NCBI GenBank assembly: GCA_035771165.1
Contig: JAWNZC010000234.1
Span: 2,641,001-2,705,000 of the forward strand
Direction: 5' to 3'
DNA from: Paragorgia papillata
Lineage: Eukaryota; Cnidaria; Anthozoa; Scleralcyonacea; Coralliidae
DNA length: 64,000 nt
The translations under genes were made by a program, and so were the position numbers. The notes under the pieces were generated by a model that saw nothing but the letters and a program-made list of their open reading frames with translations, searched no databases and was not told the origin of the DNA. Positions 1-10,015 of this stretch are shown piece by piece; within the stretch, counting starts at the first letter, position 1, and the number at the start of each line of letters is the position of its first letter.

Positions 1-1151
1 TGCAAAGGTTTCGGCTTTGGGTATTCAACAGTCGGAGGAGGAGTTAGAAAATATGGTTTAGCTACGCTAGGTTTAGACGGAGAATCCAACGGAAGGTGTT
101 CAGCTTGCTGGGGTTCAGGTTTTTCAGGCTTCTGTGGGGTCTCTGTCAAATTTTGTATAACTTTTAGTAGCTGCGTTTGAAGATTAGTTTGAACTTGATG
201 CTGCTGATTCTGCAGCTGCTGTTGGAATGTCAGAAAACGATCGAGTTGATTAGAGTATAGGATGTTCTTTTCATCGGGTGTTAATTGTGGTGTTTGTACA
301 ATATCTCGCATTAGCTGTTCTGTATTGTGCATAGCGTTGACGATTGGAGGTTGCTGATACGATTTCTTTTGAATATATCTGCTTATATTCTGCTGCAGGA
401 CGGAGCTATTTTCTTCAGGTAAAACATTTGTCTTGAGACGATGTTTGTCATCCGTAGTCGGCTTTAGATCAAGCATCAGATATCCATGGGGGCGACTCGT
501 TGCTTCTTCGTAACTCTTCATAAATTCCTGAACATGTCCAGGATTCACTTGTCGTGCCAAAATAGAAATTTGTTGTTTATCCCTCGGAGACTTGAAGAGT
601 ATGATATAGTGTGCGTTGAGGCTGATGTTTCTGGTTTCCTTTCCTTGGTGAAATATATTCTGAACAATATAGATCACTGAGAGATTCCTATGATGGCTTC
701 CCTTGGTAAATAAATTTGCAACGCGCTTATCCCCTCCTGATTGATCCATAAGATCATCGAGGACAATAAGATTTCGCTTCGAAACATCAAGAAAATCTTC
801 CGAGTCGATGTTCGTAGGTATTCCTTCGTTCAGTTCAATGTCAGGTATAGTTTTGATCATATCCAGGTACATGGGTTGCCACTGCCCATAACACCAAATG
901 ATACGTTCAGGAGGGGGGTTGATATTTGTTCTTGCATTCTCCAGAAGAGTTTTTACCCATACGGTTTTACCACTCTGAGTACACCCTGCAACAATGCAGG
1001 TAAACGGATGCTGCAATACTGTGGATCCATTGATGAGAGGACCTGCCTGTCTTATTTGTTTTGTCGACGATCTATGAACCATCTTCATGTGACGGAGGAG
1101 ATTACTTGAATTAGCGAAAGATTTTCCACAAACTTCACAAACGTAGGACAT
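1..1151 (-). CDS. Zinc-finger packaging ATPase, Polinton type (left palindrome copy, partial)
   Basis: Mirror copy of the gene at 2631-4016, starting at 1151 on the minus strand and running out of the window at position 1 after about 383 codons. It carries the same N-terminal C2H2 finger, Walker A and Walker B motifs and the Gln/Pro-rich C-terminal part. No frameshift is visible in the part present. Whether the acidic C-terminus exists in this copy cannot be seen. Function is inferred from the family: an A32/FtsK-HerA-like ATPase thought to pump DNA into capsids. Confidence 0.8.
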   Translation of the reverse strand, partial: MSYVCEVCGKSFANSSNLLRHMKMVHRSSTKQIRQAGPLINGSTVLQHPFTCIVAGCTQSGKTVWVKTLLENARTNINPPPERIIWCYGQWQPMYLDMIKTIPDIELNEGIPTNIDSEDFLDVSKRNLIVLDDLMDQSGGDKRVANLFTKGSHHRNLSVIYIVQNIFHQGKETRNISLNAHYIILFKSPRDKQQISILARQVNPGHVQEFMKSYEEATSRPHGYLMLDLKPTTDDKHRLKTNVLPEENSSVLQQNISRYIQKKSYQQPPIVNAMHNTEQLMRDIVQTPQLTPDEKNILYSNQLDRFLTFQQQLQNQQHQVQTNLQTQLLKVIQNLTETPQKPEKPEPQQAEHLPLDSPSKPSVAKPYFLTPPPTVEYPKPKPL

Positions 1152-1384
1152 GTTTCAGTTAAGACTGTCAGATAAAAAATGAAGATTTTTCTATTGTCCA
1201 TCCTTGTTTATAGTGATTCAACACAATAGTCCAAAGACTATAATCGTTTATAGTCCTGAGACCATAGTCATAGTCCTAAGACTATAGTCCTCATAGTCCC
1301 AGTCCTATAGTCTTTATAGTCATAGTCCTAAGACTATACCTAGAAGATTATTCCCCCAAACACTCTGATTACGTACTCATTTCT
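1152..1384. repeat. Spacer with degenerate 'tagtccta' repeats (left arm)
   Basis: AT-rich spacer between the two genes of the left arm. From about 1225 to 1345 it holds irregular copies of the motif agtcctaagactatag, the same motif as the central tandem array. The mirror copy lies at about 2430-2560. Confidence 0.75.
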
Positions 1385-1714
1385 TTATTCCAGCAAAAAG
1401 CTGGCCAACTGTTCGAGTACTGGAGCGAGGAGAAAGGGCAAGAAACCCTCACCATGTTGCAGAATAACTTCCTTCCTCTCTGCTATGGGATTACTTGAGC
1501 TAGCGACAAATTTAATATGATCGTTATACGGTGCCAGATTCTTTGCAGTTTCAGGAGTAATGTTGATTGTTTCACACCATATGTTCAATAGACATTCAGT
1601 TATGGCCTCCAGTAAATCTTTATCAGCAGCTTTTATAATTGCTTTTCGCATTCGTGCATTACATTGCGTCAATACCTTCAGAAAGTCGCAGTTCCTTCTT
1701 ATACGAGCAGACAT
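1385..1714 (-). CDS. Small basic pX-like protein with hydrophobic C-terminus (left copy)
   Basis: Identical at protein level to the right-arm copy at 2068-2397. I take the ATG at 1714 as the start because the related gene at 63068 begins at the equivalent MSA residues. About 109 residues: a basic N-terminal half (SARIRRN, RMRKAIIKAA), a central helical part, and a hydrophobic tail ending FLPFLLAPVLEQLASFLL. Small proteins of this kind sit next to the ATPase in Polintons and adintoviruses. Comparison to adenovirus pX/pVI-type core or membrane-active proteins is an inference from layout (basic region then amphipathic tail), not from alignment. Confidence 0.75.
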   Translation of the reverse strand: MSARIRRNCDFLKVLTQCNARMRKAIIKAADKDLLEAITECLLNIWCETINITPETAKNLAPYNDHIKFVASSSNPIAERKEVILQHGEGFLPFLLAPVLEQLASFLLE

Positions 1715-1754
1715 CTTCAAATGATCGTGGGTTGAATTTACACCCCTTTATATA

Positions 1755-2030
1755 TGTGATAGTCATAGGCCTAAGACCACGGCCTAAGACTATAGTCCTA
1801 AGACTATAGTCCTAAGACCACAGTCCTAAGACTATAGTCCTAAGACTATAGTCCTAAGACTACAGGTCTAAGACTATAGTCCTAAGACTATAGTCCTAAG
1901 ACTACTAGTCTTAGGACTATAGTCTTAGGACTATAGTCTTAGGACTATAGTCTTAGACCTGTAGTCTTAGGACTATAGTCTTAGGACTATAGTCTTAGGC
2001 CGTGGTCTTAGGCCTATGACTATCACATAT
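1755..2030. repeat. 14-bp tandem repeat at palindrome centre
   Basis: About 20 units of the 14-mer cctaagactatagt, with variants cctaagaccacagt and a 'ggtcta' unit, running up to about 1904 and then in reverse complement from 1906 on. The unit is itself nearly palindromic. The local axis is at 1905. The left side carries two more units than the right. Confidence 0.9.
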
Positions 2031-2067
2031 AGAAAGGGGTGTAAATTCAACCCACGATCATTTGAAG

Positions 2068-2397
2068 ATGTCTGCTCGTATAAGAAGGAACTGCGACTTT
2101 CTGAAGGTATTGACGCAATGTAATGCACGAATGCGAAAAGCAATTATAAAAGCTGCTGATAAAGATTTACTGGAGGCCATAACTGAATGTCTATTGAACA
2201 TATGGTGTGAAACAATCAACATTACTCCTGAAACTGCAAAGAATCTGGCACCGTATAACGATCATATTAAATTTGTCGCTAGCTCAAGTAATCCCATAGC
2301 AGAGAGGAAGGAAGTTATTCTGCAACATGGTGAGGGTTTCTTGCCCTTTCTCCTCGCTCCAGTACTCGAACAGTTGGCCAGCTTTTTGCTGGAATAA
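2068..2397 (+). CDS. Small basic pX-like protein with hydrophobic C-terminus (right copy)
   Basis: About 109 residues from the ATG at 2068. The reading frame also has an upstream TTG, but the homologue at 63068-63397 supports this ATG. The N-terminal half is basic (SARIRRNCDFLKVL, RMRKAIIKAADKDLLEAI); the middle has WCETINITPETAKNLAPYNDHIKF; the last 18 or so residues form a hydrophobic, probably amphipathic helix. About 70 per cent of aligned residues look shared with the homologue at 63068, so this is a conserved family. In this arm it lies upstream of the ATPase (next start 2631), the reverse of the order at 62-63 kb. The role is inferred as a virion core or membrane-active peptide; it is not proven. 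Confidence 0.8.
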   Translation: MSARIRRNCDFLKVLTQCNARMRKAIIKAADKDLLEAITECLLNIWCETINITPETAKNLAPYNDHIKFVASSSNPIAERKEVILQHGEGFLPFLLAPVLEQLASFLLE

Positions 2398-2630
2398 AGA
2401 AATGAGTACGTAATCAGAGTGTTTGGGGGAATAATCTTCTAGGTATAGTCTTAGGACTATGACTATAAAGACTATAGGACTGGGACTATGAGGACTATAG
2501 TCTTAGGACTATGACTATGGTCTCAGGACTATAAACGATTATAGTCTTTGGACTATTGTGTTGAATCACTATAAACAAGGATGGACAATAGAAAAATCTT
2601 CATTTTTTATCTGACAGTCTTAACTGAAAC
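2398..2630. repeat. Spacer with degenerate 'tagtccta' repeats (right arm)
   Basis: Mirror of 1152-1384. It carries irregular agtcttaggactat motifs from about 2443 to 2560, then AT-rich sequence up to the ATPase start. No splice sites or RNA genes are recognised. Confidence 0.7.
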
Positions 2631-4016
2631 ATGTCCTACGTTTGTGAAGTTTGTGGAAAATCTTTCGCTAATTCAAGTAATCTCCTCCGTCACATGAAGA
2701 TGGTTCATAGATCGTCGACAAAACAAATAAGACAGGCAGGTCCTCTCATCAATGGATCCACAGTATTGCAGCATCCGTTTACCTGCATTGTTGCAGGGTG
2801 TACTCAGAGTGGTAAAACCGTATGGGTAAAAACTCTTCTGGAGAATGCAAGAACAAATATCAACCCCCCTCCTGAACGTATCATTTGGTGTTATGGGCAG
2901 TGGCAACCCATGTACCTGGATATGATCAAAACTATACCTGACATTGAACTGAACGAAGGAATACCTACGAACATCGACTCGGAAGATTTTCTTGATGTTT
3001 CGAAGCGAAATCTTATTGTCCTCGATGATCTTATGGATCAATCAGGAGGGGATAAGCGCGTTGCAAATTTATTTACCAAGGGAAGCCATCATAGGAATCT
3101 CTCAGTGATCTATATTGTTCAGAATATATTTCACCAAGGAAAGGAAACCAGAAACATCAGCCTCAACGCACACTATATCATACTCTTCAAGTCTCCGAGG
3201 GATAAACAACAAATTTCTATTTTGGCACGACAAGTGAATCCTGGACATGTTCAGGAATTTATGAAGAGTTACGAAGAAGCAACGAGTCGCCCCCATGGAT
3301 ATCTGATGCTTGATCTAAAGCCGACTACGGATGACAAACATCGTCTCAAGACAAATGTTTTACCTGAAGAAAATAGCTCCGTCCTGCAGCAGAATATAAG
3401 CAGATATATTCAAAAGAAATCGTATCAGCAACCTCCAATCGTCAACGCTATGCACAATACAGAACAGCTAATGCGAGATATTGTACAAACACCACAATTA
3501 ACACCCGATGAAAAGAACATCCTATACTCTAATCAACTCGATCGTTTTCTGACATTCCAACAGCAGCTGCAGAATCAGCAGCATCAAGTTCAAACTAATC
3601 TTCAAACGCAGCTACTAAAAGTTATACAAAATTTGACAGAGACCCCACAGAAGCCTGAAAAACCTGAACCCCAGCAAGCTGAACACCTTCCGTTGGATTC
3701 TCCGTCTAAACCTAGCGTAGCTAAACCATATTTTCTAACTCCTCCTCCGACTGTTGAATACCCAAAGCCGAAACCTTTGCAAAAATGGTTAACTGTTGAT
3801 TCTGGCACAGATGAAAGTGATCCTGGTGAAAACGACTCAGACAACGAAGACTCGCATGGAGAAGAAGGCTCACATGAAACAGAAGACAATAATAGTCAAA
3901 ACGAAGACTCCTTATACATCACACTGCGCCCCAGGAACGACCCTCAAAATCCTTATAAAGTGCCTTATAAAGTGCGAATGCCTACTAGATTCAATAACAG
4001 AAGCCGCCCTTATTAA
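2631..4016 (+). CDS. Zinc-finger packaging ATPase, Polinton/adintovirus type
   Basis: 461 residues, intact. A C2H2 zinc finger occupies residues 3-26 (C5, C8, H21, H26). The ATPase core follows with Walker A GCTQSGKT at about 56-63 and Walker B LIVLDDLMD at about 128-136, then SHHRNLSVIYIVQNIF with a likely sensor Asn. Residues beyond about 260 form a Gln/Pro-rich linker, and the last 90 are very acidic (DES, GENDSDNEDSHGEEG) before a basic RFNNRSRPY end. The core matches A32/FtsK-HerA-like genome-packaging ATPases of Polintons; the N-terminal finger fused to the ATPase is also present in the second copy at 62230. The last 236 bp extend beyond the palindrome, so the gene is complete only on this side. 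Possible polyadenylation signals (aataaa) lie shortly after, at about 4100. Confidence 0.85.
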   Translation: MSYVCEVCGKSFANSSNLLRHMKMVHRSSTKQIRQAGPLINGSTVLQHPFTCIVAGCTQSGKTVWVKTLLENARTNINPPPERIIWCYGQWQPMYLDMIKTIPDIELNEGIPTNIDSEDFLDVSKRNLIVLDDLMDQSGGDKRVANLFTKGSHHRNLSVIYIVQNIFHQGKETRNISLNAHYIILFKSPRDKQQISILARQVNPGHVQEFMKSYEEATSRPHGYLMLDLKPTTDDKHRLKTNVLPEENSSVLQQNISRYIQKKSYQQPPIVNAMHNTEQLMRDIVQTPQLTPDEKNILYSNQLDRFLTFQQQLQNQQHQVQTNLQTQLLKVIQNLTETPQKPEKPEPQQAEHLPLDSPSKPSVAKPYFLTPPPTVEYPKPKPLQKWLTVDSGTDESDPGENDSDNEDSHGEEGSHETEDNNSQNEDSLYITLRPRNDPQNPYKVPYKVRMPTRFNNRSRPY

Positions 4017-4890
4017 AAACGTTTTAAACTGATCAGTGTAACTATTTGTATGTAACCGTAATTTATTTTATTGACATGTAATAAGTTTAAACCAAAGCCT
4101 AAATAAATATTTTAAACTGAATACTTTGAATTCTGCCTTATGAGACGACGCGATGCTGTACATTCTCCATGGTTACACCAACGCCTCGCCTAAACTTGCC
4201 CATGCATTAATACCCCTTATTATTCCCCAAAGCTCATGATCACCCCCCTAAAATGAATTAAATATTCTACTTATATGCAAATCCGGTTATGTTTTAGCCA
4301 TTAGTAATTTTAATAACTTTTCCCTTTTGTGTTCTGCACGTGCGAGAATCTTATAACATACTAAATCATAGCGACGAATTATTTAACCAAGCTCTGTAAT
4401 TTTTCAAAGTGCTTGGTCAACGATGTTGTCGAATAATGTTCTTCTAGTGTACAATAACGATTCGCTACCCTTCAAGGCGACTCTTTTTAACTTCATACGG
4501 TTCCTATACGTATAAACATCACAAAAGCGACACAAATATCTAATATAATATTCAAAAGCGAACCAAATATCTAATATAATATCCATATATAAGCTTTTCA
4601 TTGCTATGTGCCAATATGTTTTTTCTGAGCTCACGGCTTTTCGGATTGATTCGTACGTATCCTAAGTTCAGCTTCTCGAAATGATTCCTCATTCTATCTT
4701 CCTTTACTTATAAACGAGGGTTTAGTTAGGTATGATTCTAGGATGACTTATTCTGTTTGAATATTTAGGTTCTAAGCATTAACCCCTAATGAGATTTATT
4801 ATACGGGGAAGACATACACCGAATATTTCATTGTACTCTTTACTGATTTGATGGTTCTTAAAAGAACCGTTTTTGAAGAATGATATGGAC
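4017..4890. other. Non-coding interval
   Basis: AT-rich sequence after the ATPase gene with a possible polyadenylation signal. A short direct duplication, 'caaatatctaatataatat', occurs twice near 4530-4580. No gene, RNA or element end is recognised. Confidence 0.5.
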
Positions 4891-5151
4891 TCAGCGAGCT
4901 GCTTTTGTGTCAGATAACCAGCGCCCAAAAGCTTCCACCTCCACTTTAGCGCAGTGATGATATGCGTTCACCTCCTCGTAGTTTCCACAGGTCTCTATCC
5001 ACACCAAGGCATCGAATAAATATTTGGCTTTGGGGCAGCCGAAACTCTCTAGGTTAACAGACGGGATTTTCAGCCTTGATAGCAGGTCTCGTTCGTAATG
5101 CCCCCCTTTGTAGGCTATTGTTGAAGCAACTGAAGTAACCCTGGGTTTATA
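4891..5151 (-). CDS. Unrecognised coding-like segment, possible terminal exon
   Basis: Minus-strand frame open for 86 codons with no ATG, ending at a TGA at 4893-4891. The translation has a protein-like composition (for example FGCPKAKYLFDALVWIETC and NYEEVNAYHHCAKVEVEAF, then RWLSDTKAAR-stop), with aromatic and Cys/His residues spaced as in a folded domain. A candidate splice acceptor (caacaatag) lies near 5115. I cannot assign a family. It may be a last exon of a host gene or a gene fragment from a mobile element. Confidence 0.35.
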   Translation of the reverse strand, partial: YKPRVTSVASTIAYKGGHYERDLLSRLKIPSVNLESFGCPKAKYLFDALVWIETCGNYEEVNAYHHCAKVEVEAFGRWLSDTKAAR

Positions 5152-5154
5152 TCA

Positions 5155-5669
5155 CCCACTCTATGTGTGCTAATTACTTCCGGGCGTCACACCGTGCGTC
5201 ACACCGTGCGTCACACCGTGCATCACACCGAATATTTAATGAGGCGGCATCCCTTTGGGAGGTGGATGGGGGGGGGTTACCTACTGGCATATATTCCTCA
5301 GTATGCTAAAGCTGTTTGTTGAAAGATTAAGAAACGTTGTATTGCTTTAATAAGGTGAGTGGATACTATCTTATCTTTAGTTCCTTAGACTTGTGCAACC
5401 GTGAAAAGCGTAAATTATTTAAATTAGATGGGATATGTAGAGCTCTCGAGTATATTTATGAATAATTCATAATTATTGAGATAATGAGATGTGTTACAAA
5501 TATAAGTAATCCATCACTGAATATTATAATTAAATCTTACTGTAGCCGAAAGTTTGTAGCAATTTTAGATCAATAGATAGATACAATTTAAAAAAAATGT
5601 AAAAATTCATTTATTAAAAAAAGGCAGCAATTAGGTTTATATATTATTTCATCACATATATTATTTCAT

Positions 5670-5740
<71 letters not shown>

Positions 5741-6180
5741 ATAACAGTATATATGTGAAATAGTAAAATGTACTTTAAACAAAACAATTTTCTAGGCTAT
5801 ATCCGAGCTAGCATATTCATCTCTTCTCTATTACCAACAATGTTATATTAACTTAATATTACAGTAAATACCTTCTTGGGCTTATTATGCAACATCGATC
5901 ATTTAGATGTTGTGTAGTGGGCTCAAGGGGGTATATATTGTCCATAGTTTGTTAATTATTAATGTATACACCAAAGAAGCGAATTTTGAATTTTGCTTTC
6001 TTGTCGATTCCCCATCACCATAAGTTATTATTTTCTTCTTTCATATCTATTTGTACTATCTATGTTATCTTGCAATGAAATAAAGTATTTATATATACAG
6101 TATATATATATATTTCTGGGGGGGAAACGAGAAAAAAAAGTACTTGGTAATTACTAGTTAGTATGTATGAGTATGAGTTG
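5155..6180. repeat. Non-coding interval with simple repeats
   Basis: About four tandem copies of the 12-mer gcgtcacaccgt lie at 5184-5230, and a (TA)n microsatellite at about 5672-5736. A shorter AT run and a G-run lie at 6095-6125. The rest is AT-rich with no gene signal. Confidence 0.7.
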
Positions 6181-6589
6181 GAATGATGTAGAGAGGTGAG
6201 CTTCTCTATATGTCCATGAAATGTCCCATGTGGTCTTTTGATACTAAAATGACTTCTAATCAGACAGTCTCTGGCTGGATAGAGGTATTAAGGCAAGTAT
6301 CTGGTGCCTCAAAACCAGACAACTCAGGGTAAATAAGGGGTAAAGTATTAATTAGTTAAGATGACTAGGATGATGTAGAGAGGTGAGCTCCTCTATGTCC
6401 ATGAAATGTCCTATATGGTCTATTCATAATTCTTCTTCTAATCAGACAGTATCTGGTGCCTCAAAACCAGACAGCTCAGGGTAGATAAGGGGTAAAGTAT
6501 TAAGTAGTTAAGAATTAAGATGACTAGGATGATGTAGAGAGATAAGCTCCTCTATGCCCATGAAATGTCCTATATGGTCTAGTCATAAT
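6181..6589 (+). repeat. 160-190 bp tandem repeat interrupted by the hAT element
   Basis: Units begin at about 6181, 6370 and 6529, each with 'gatgatgtagagaggtgagc', 'catgaaatgtcc' and 'ggtgcctcaaaaccagacag'. The third unit is split by the hAT insertion at 6589/6590 and resumes at 10024. Unit 2 retains an uninterrupted version of the target (ttcataattcttcttctaatc), giving an in-window empty-site comparison. Confidence 0.8.
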
Positions 6590-9500
6590 CAGTGGCGGAT
6601 CAAGCTTGCGCGGGGCCCCTGGCACAAACATTACTTGGCCGATTAATGCCCCCCCCCCCAAAAAAAAAAAAAGACTATGCACAGGAAGATATCAGAGAAA
6701 TTTTATAACCAAAATAGTACTATTTACAAACAATGTTTCTGCAAAATGTTTTACAAAAAAGGAACTTTTCTGGCCTTTGCAGAAGCAAAATCATTTGCCA
6801 GCTTTGAGAAGTCAAGCGAACGTAAAATGTCTGATTCCATACTCATCACTTAAGCGTGTCTGTCCCATCGTGCTACGCGAAACACTCTTTACACGTTTCA
6901 GTTTCGAGAATGAGCGCTCCCCCGTGCAATTGCTGACCATCATGGTGAGATAAATACGCAAAGCAATTTCCACATTTGTGAAGGTTTCACTTAGCTCATT
7001 CTGTTTGAGATTGAGGAACATCAATAATTCAATGGACCTCTTCTTGTCCTCCTCTTGTGGAACTCTCATCTTCCGAACTTTTGCTCCAGGTTGCAACGGC
7101 TCAAAGAAGTAATAAACAAACAGGACGAGTTCGTTAGGGAAGGTTTCTTCTAAATCGTCTGGATAGGCTTCAACAAGCTTTCGGGCACCAGCCTTCACAT
7201 CCTCGTCGCACATACTGCTAAGCTGCGAAAGGAAGCCAAATCTCTCGGAAACGGTCTTGTAGCCAGCGATTCTTTGTTTCAAAGCAGCACAGACGTGGTC
7301 GATAATTGCGAAAAAACACTTCCACACGAAATTTGACGCCGCCCTGCAAAACTGTATCCTCCGCTGCACCTTCGTCGCCCTGGAAGATTCGTCGATTTCG
7401 TTTGCGGGTACGCCTTGAAGCATCTGCGTACTCACTATGGCCGCACCTTTCTACACCTTTCTTCTCATAATCGTTGAATTTCTCCCGGAGTTGCTCCACA
7501 AATATCAAAAGCGAATCCAGCAAATTTACAGCACAATTCAAGGGTAAACCGGCTTTCTGAAGCGAACAACTTGTTTTCTGGAACTGTTGCAGTATGTCAT
7601 TCCACAATTCAAGTAAAATTGCAGTTTCAAGCTTTTCAAGACGTTTGAGAAGCCCGGACACTTCGTTTCTTGTTTCTGTAGATTGTTCCAAGTCAGCTCC
7701 AATTTCTTCCAAGGCATTCTTGTTTTGCTCGTAGCCATTGCTCAGTGCTTTCACCGCATCACCTCGTGCTGACCAGCGTGTCTCCGACAAAGATTTGTCG
7801 ACAGGCAGTCCCTCGAGATGCTTCTTTAGAATTGCCCAGCGATGAGTGGATCCGGAAAAGAAATTGTAGAGACTCTGAATCAGGTTAAACATTTCACTGC
7901 CCTCTGAACAAACTTCTGCAGCGTGTTTTCCAACCAAATTGAGCGAATGGGCAGAACAAGGAACATATTCGGCATATGGTGAACTTTTTCGAACGACAGC
8001 TTGCACTCCATTGTACTTTTCGCTCATGTTCGACGCGTTGTCGTACGACTGTCCACGACACAGTTCAATAGGAATGCCTTGCTCAGCCAGAAACTTCAGC
8101 AAGTGATCGGCAATTTGGGCTCCAGTGTGACCATACATGGGTAGAAATGTAAGGAATCGCTCGACAGGACCAGTAGATTTAACATATCGGATTGTTACTG
8201 TTAGTTGGTCAACGTGTGTTACATCCGGGGTGGAATCAACAGATATAGAATAGTGGATCAACGATTTGACCTCTTCTACAATGGTGGAAAGAACTTCTTT
8301 GCCCATGAGTTCTATAACTTCTTCGCAAATCGACGAAGACAAATAGGAAGCATGTCCTCTGCCTTGGTTGCCATGCATTTGGATGTGCTGGGCCAGAAAG
8401 GGGTCATATTCAGCCAAAAGCTCAACAATCCCCAAGTAATTTCCGTTGTGTACCGAGCCAACCAGCTCATCTTTACCGCGAAAGGCTAGACCACGTTCGC
8501 ACAAAAACTTAATAACGCTAACCAGTCGCTTCAGCAGCTCTCGACCATAAGACACTTCATCCTCGTATTGCTTAACCAATGCTGTATCAACGGTGCCCCC
8601 TCTCAACTTCCGTGTGCGCAGGGCAATCATAGCTTCGCGATGGCCTGCGCTGTTTTCATGACTGGAGATCTGTTCACCCGCATGTTTCGAGTCGTTGTAT
8701 CCGACGACAAACTGGGAACTGAATTTCGTAGACATTACTTTGCATGCAAAACAGTATATCCGTCCGGTTATCTTCGAGTAGCACAACCATTTGCGATCAA
8801 TTTTCTCACCTGTGCGTGGAATTTTTGTGAAATATGAAAGCTGACAGTAGCGATCAATCTTTTCGCTTCCACACATTTTGGCTGACTCGCGAAATTTACC
8901 AATATTGTCAATATGTCGACAGTCATCACTTCCACGTGCAATCCAGAACTTACGCATATCATCAGGTAATATATCGGGCCAAGCACCAAGATCGTTTGGG
9001 AAATTGTGCCAGTGGCAGTCCGATGCTAACGGAGCTTGTTCAGACTGTTCTTTCGACTCTTTGTTATCCTTGGCCTCATCCCGAATGCATTCGGCTCCGG
9101 TTTCACTAACATCTTCATCAGCAGCCATAACAATGCCCTCAACGGCCATGGAGCTTTCACTGACCGAGTCCGAATGATCTTCATTTATGGCATTGGTTCT
9201 GGAAGTGGAAGGAGAGAAGGCATCGCCACTACCTGGATTAGAGCTTGTCAAGTAAAATTGATCAAGACGGCGCATTTGCGCTTGCTCCTTCTTCTCTTGT
9301 TCTTCTCGCTGTTGTTTCTTCTTGCGTTTTTGGTGGCCAGACAAATAGTCAGTGCGGCCACTGTCTCTTTTGCGACCACTCATGGCGAATGGCGATTGAT
9401 AAATACAACCGGAGTTGTATTTGTGCTACAACCCGAGGCGAAACATATCAGTTCGGCCTCGGGGGAGAACTGCTTTCGGTGCTCCTACTCGCTTGTCGCT

Positions 9501-10015
9501 ATGGTGCAAGGCACGCGTCCAGCAGCTCGGATTACATATAACATATTGAACGCGCCGACACGTTTTGCGGACATTTCTCGCAAACGACCTCTAGGAAGCC
9601 AGACAAGTGTAAGTTGAAAAGTCGTAAACATCTTGATTAGAACAACAGTGACGTTTGTGACACGAAACTATCAATATGATTGGAGCGAAGAGCCTGAATA
9701 ATATCGAGATTATCTTTCCCAAAGTTTATGAAAGCGGGATGAATTAAATACAAATATTATTCGGAGTTAGAGAGCTCCATATGGCGTTTCAGCTACATCA
9801 TACCTGTACTAGAGTATTGGTAGGACCGTAATTAGTTTTTATATCTTAAAGGTAGGTGTATATTATCACGTGCAATACTCTAGTCTCTATGACTCTATCA
9901 AATCTCTGCTTAGAACTAAAAAAATTGGCTTTGCGAAGCGCGGGGCCCCTCAAACCGCGGGGCCCCTGGCACCTGCCCATACTGCCCCCCCCCCCCCCCC
10001 CTTGATCCGCCACTG
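6590..10015. mobile_element. hAT DNA transposon, complete, 3426 bp
   Basis: Terminal inverted repeats CAGTGGCGGATCAAG (6590-6604) and its complement (10001-10015) are flanked by an exact 8-bp duplication GTCATAAT (6582-6589 and 10016-10023), the hallmark length for hAT. Subterminal sequence 'gcggggcccctggcac' is shared by both ends as well, and each end carries a poly-C run. The transposase gene occupies the minus strand. Its single frameshift suggests an inactivated but fairly young copy. Confidence 0.95.
6812..9383 (-). pseudogene. hAT transposase, ZMYM1/TTF-zinc-finger type, one frameshift
   Basis: Starts at the ATG at 9383. Order of parts: a Lys/Glu-rich N-terminus (KRKKKQQREEQEKKE); an acidic linker; a TTF-type zinc-finger region (about residues 180-250, WLCYSKITGRIYCFACKVMS and SSHENSAGHREAM); a DUF4371-like RNase-H fold region with RFLTFLPMYGHTG and CAHSLNLVGKHAAE; and, in a different frame after about 7440, the C-terminal hAT dimerisation region (IALRIYLTMMVSNCTGERSFSKLKRVKS). 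The frame changes between about 7435 and 7450, so the catalytic and dimerisation parts are not in one continuous frame. It would act in the nucleus on the element's own ends. Family assignment rests on these motifs; the shift could be a true mutation or a sequencing error. Confidence 0.85.

Larger units (their letters stand above)
1..3781. repeat. Long inverted repeat (palindromic Polinton module)
   Basis: Positions x and 3782-x are reverse complements through the gene-bearing parts: the reading frames at 1385-1720 (minus) and 2062-2397 (plus) encode identical proteins, and the ATPase start at 2631 mirrors 1151. The symmetry point shifts to about 1905 inside the central 14-bp repeats, so the right arm is 28 bp (two repeat units) shorter there. 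Arms are about 1.9 kb, and the left arm is cut by the window edge, so the true length is unknown. This could be a real head-to-head duplication or an assembly fold-back. The small asymmetry and the right arm's continuation into unique sequence (3782 onward) do not settle it. Confidence 0.95.

Noticed and set aside
486..1109. Plus-strand frames in the left palindrome arm and their mirror at 2673-3296
   Set aside because: They are antisense to the ATPase gene and exist in mirror copies only because of the palindrome.
1755..2030. CRISPR array
   Set aside because: Units are contiguous 14-mers without unique spacers, in a eukaryotic setting.
9036..9617. 193-residue plus-strand frame with a hydrophobic segment
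   Set aside because: It is antisense to the hAT transposase start and its hydrophobic run is the complement of the Lys/Glu/Gln-rich N-terminus.
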